Source: Robiginitomaculum sp. (GTDB taxonomy: Bacteria; Pseudomonadota; Alphaproteobacteria; Caulobacterales; Maricaulaceae). From it: DNA of 7,489 nucleotides. The position numbers were made by a program, and so were the translations under genes. Of the stretch, positions 6,119 through 7,489 are shown in pieces; position 1 is the first letter of the stretch, and each line of letters opens with the position of its first letter. The notes beneath the pieces are model-generated. The model made no database searches. It saw nothing but the letters and a program-made list of their open reading frames with translations, and was not told where the DNA came from. The stretch covers positions 1-7,489 of the forward strand of contig JAESQI010000216.1 of the NCBI GenBank assembly GCA_016765255.1, read 5' to 3'.

Positions 6119-6406
6119 ATGAGTGACAAAAACTGGTTTTTATATGAGGTATTTATCCGCTCCAAAAACGGATTGTCCCATAAACATGCTGGCAGCGTCC
6201 ACGCGAGCGACACCGAAACCGCGCTCCTATCTGCCCGCGACCTCTATACGCGGCGCGGGGAAGCGGCGTCACTTTGGATCATAAAATCATCTGACATTAT
6301 CGCGTCCGACCCCAAAGATGACAGTGAATTATTTGATCCATCAGATGATAAAATATATCGCCATCCAACTTTTTACAGTGTGCCTAACGGCGTTAAGAAT
6401 ATGTAA
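6119..6406 (+). CDS. paaB: Phenylacetyl-CoA epoxidase subunit PaaB
   Basis: A 95-residue protein, the same length as E. coli PaaB. Matching stretches are W.LYEVF.R.K.GLSH.H.GS.HA (start of the protein), A..ARD.YTRR (35-45 region), SLWI.K.S.I.AS, FDP...K.YRHPTFY and the closing NM. PaaB is the small, non-catalytic subunit of the epoxidase. It bridges PaaAC pairs and is needed for activity with the PaaE reductase. I prefer ATG 6119 (MSDKNW...) because the AAGGA at 6105-6109 is 9 nt upstream and the N-terminus then aligns with E. coli. ATG 6110 would add only three residues (MTN) with no room for ribosome binding. The stop TAA shares its last A with the paaC start. Confidence 0.93.
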   Translation: MSDKNWFLYEVFIRSKNGLSHKHAGSVHASDTETALLSARDLYTRRGEAASLWIIKSSDIIASDPKDDSELFDPSDDKIYRHPTFYSVPNGVKNM

Positions 6407-7176
6407 TGGCCATTCACATTCCAAATAAACCAGAAACCGCTTATATCGTTCGGCTCGCGGATAATGCCTTGATCTTGGGTCAGCGCCTATCGGAGATGTG
6501 TGGTCACGCACCCGAAATGGAGCTGGATATAGCCCTGACAAATTTCGCCCTCGACCTTATTGGCCAAGCCAATTTGCTTTATGAGCATGCGTTGAACCTT
6601 GAAACCCTCGCCAGTAATGTTGACGAATTTGCCCTCACCCGTAGCCTTGACGATTATCACAATTGCCTTTTAGTGGCCCAACCCAATGTGGACTTTGCCC
6701 ATATCATTGTGCGGCAATATTTTTTCTCCACATTCCAGAAAACCCAATACGAAGCCTTGCTTGGCTCGAACGACAAAACGCTGGCCGCCATTGCCGAAAA
6801 ATCCTTAAAAGAAATTGCCTACCAAATCCGCTTAGCCCATGGTTGGATGTTAAGGCTCGGTGACGGCACCGAAGAAAGCCGCGCCCGCATGGTTGACGCG
6901 CTCGATTGTTTGTGGCGCTACACTGGCGAATTATTTGAAAAAGACAGCACATTAAGCGCCTTAATTAAAAGCGGTGCTAGCGCTGATTTCACTTTGGAGT
7001 ATAAAAACTGGCAAAGCGAAATGATGAAAACCTTTAGCCAAGCTGGCGATCTTCAAGCACCAGATATTTTGCAAATGCTCAGCGGCGGACATGACGGACA
7101 GCACGACGAAAATCTTGGCCATATCCTCAAAGGTATGCAATATATGCAGCTTAAATATCCAGGCCTGCAATGGTAG
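6406..7176 (+). CDS. paaC: Phenylacetyl-CoA epoxidase structural subunit PaaC
   Basis: A 256-residue ferritin-like protein (E. coli PaaC has 248). Family signatures are Y..RL.DNALILGQRL.E.CGHAPE.E.DIAL.N..LDL.GQA near the N-terminus, LLVAQPN.DFA..I.RQYF around 86-106, AAI..K..KE..Y..R...GW..RLG.GT in the middle, and the C-terminal GG..G.H.E.LG..L..MQY.Q...PG.QW. PaaC resembles PaaA in fold but has lost the iron ligands. It forms the stable PaaAC heterodimer that binds substrate. The ATG overlaps the paaB stop (TAATG), and the upstream ribosome site is weak, so translation is probably by reinitiation. The last 7 bases overlap paaD. Confidence 0.94.
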   Translation: MAIHIPNKPETAYIVRLADNALILGQRLSEMCGHAPEMELDIALTNFALDLIGQANLLYEHALNLETLASNVDEFALTRSLDDYHNCLLVAQPNVDFAHIIVRQYFFSTFQKTQYEALLGSNDKTLAAIAEKSLKEIAYQIRLAHGWMLRLGDGTEESRARMVDALDCLWRYTGELFEKDSTLSALIKSGASADFTLEYKNWQSEMMKTFSQAGDLQAPDILQMLSGGHDGQHDENLGHILKGMQYMQLKYPGLQW

Positions 7177-7489
7177 CCAACTCCGCTCTTGCCTCAAAAA
7201 CTCGCAGTCATCTATTTGAACTTCTTTGCCAAGTTCCCGACCCTGAAATTCCTGTGGTCAATATTGTAGAGCTCGGCATTGTCAGAGATGTGCGCCACGC
7301 CGATCCTTTGGAAATCATTATTACCCCCACATATACAGGATGTCCCGCTACACACTTTATCACTCAAATGATCCGCGAGATACTTGACGAAAACGGGTTC
7401 ACAGACGCCGTGATCATCAACCAATTATCACCAGCGTGGACAACTGACTGGATCACGGGTGAAGCCAAGGCGAAGCTAAAAGCTTACGG
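7170..7489 (+). CDS. paaD: PaaD, MIP18/DUF59-type Fe-S assembly protein (3' end outside window)
   Basis: The frame runs open from ATG 7170 to the right edge, giving 106 codons plus two bases. The protein shows the DUF59/MIP18 core: L..QVPDPEIPVVNIVELGIVR.V, then ITPTYTGCPATHFI with the conserved cysteine, IRE.L..NGF and QLSPAWTTDWIT, all matching E. coli PaaD. PaaD is needed for an active phenylacetyl-CoA epoxidase and is thought to help mature the iron-sulfur centre of the reductase PaaE. The cysteine-rich zinc-ribbon-like C-terminus (about 60 residues in E. coli) lies beyond the window, so its integrity cannot be judged. The start overlaps the end of paaC by 7 bp (ATGGTAG) with only a poor Shine-Dalgarno, which points to translational coupling. 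paaE is the expected next gene. Confidence 0.92.
   Translation, partial: MVANSALASKTRSHLFELLCQVPDPEIPVVNIVELGIVRDVRHADPLEIIITPTYTGCPATHFITQMIREILDENGFTDAVIINQLSPAWTTDWITGEAKAKLKAY

Noticed and set aside
1..7489. A previously undescribed system in this window
   Set aside because: Every gene is recognisable with intact motifs as part of the known phenylacetate pathway or glutaryl-CoA dehydrogenase. No orphan gene, repeat array or mobile element is visible.

Overview
The window holds most of a phenylacetate (phenylacetyl-CoA) catabolic cluster, plus the tail of a glutaryl-CoA dehydrogenase gene at the left edge. Base composition is moderate (near 50 % G+C by eye). Close likeness to E. coli and Burkholderia-type Paa proteins, a TetR-type rather than PaaX-type regulator, and a GcdH tail close to the mitochondrial enzyme all point to a proteobacterium. 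An alphaproteobacterium is my best guess (low confidence; no rRNA or other marker is present).

Layout. At 1-322 (+) is the C-terminus of glutaryl-CoA dehydrogenase, which runs tail-to-tail into the cluster with only 5 bp between stop codons. On the minus strand, reading leftward from 2947, lie paaG (ring-1,2-epoxyphenylacetyl-CoA isomerase), paaJ (thiolase) and a TetR-family regulator, probably PaaR. They are packed with 2 and 5 bp gaps and form one operon. On the plus strand from 3038 lie paaZ (fused aldehyde dehydrogenase and MaoC-type hydrolase) and then, after a 42-bp gap, paaA, paaB, paaC and a paaD cut off by the right edge. paaE would be expected next.

Regulation. The 90-bp divergent region between paaG and paaZ carries the perfect palindrome GACCGTACGGTC. 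The 42-bp gap before paaA carries its near twin GACCGAACGGTC. Each contains the TTGACC -35-like hexamer of a proposed promoter (paaG on the minus strand, paaA on the plus strand), and the first also falls in the spacer of a proposed paaZ promoter. The simplest reading is that the linked TetR protein represses three transcription units from two operators, including its own operon.

How the genes work together. PaaABC(D,E) makes the ring 1,2-epoxide of phenylacetyl-CoA. PaaG isomerises it to oxepin-CoA. PaaZ opens the ring and oxidises the resulting aldehyde. After further beta-oxidation (PaaF and PaaH, not in this window), PaaJ performs the thiolytic steps to acetyl-CoA and succinyl-CoA.

The enzymes are canonical, with catalytic residues intact. 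I see no mobile element, RNA gene, CRISPR array or unknown system. The observations that deserve a second look are regulatory. No stretch longer than 300 bases lacks a gene.
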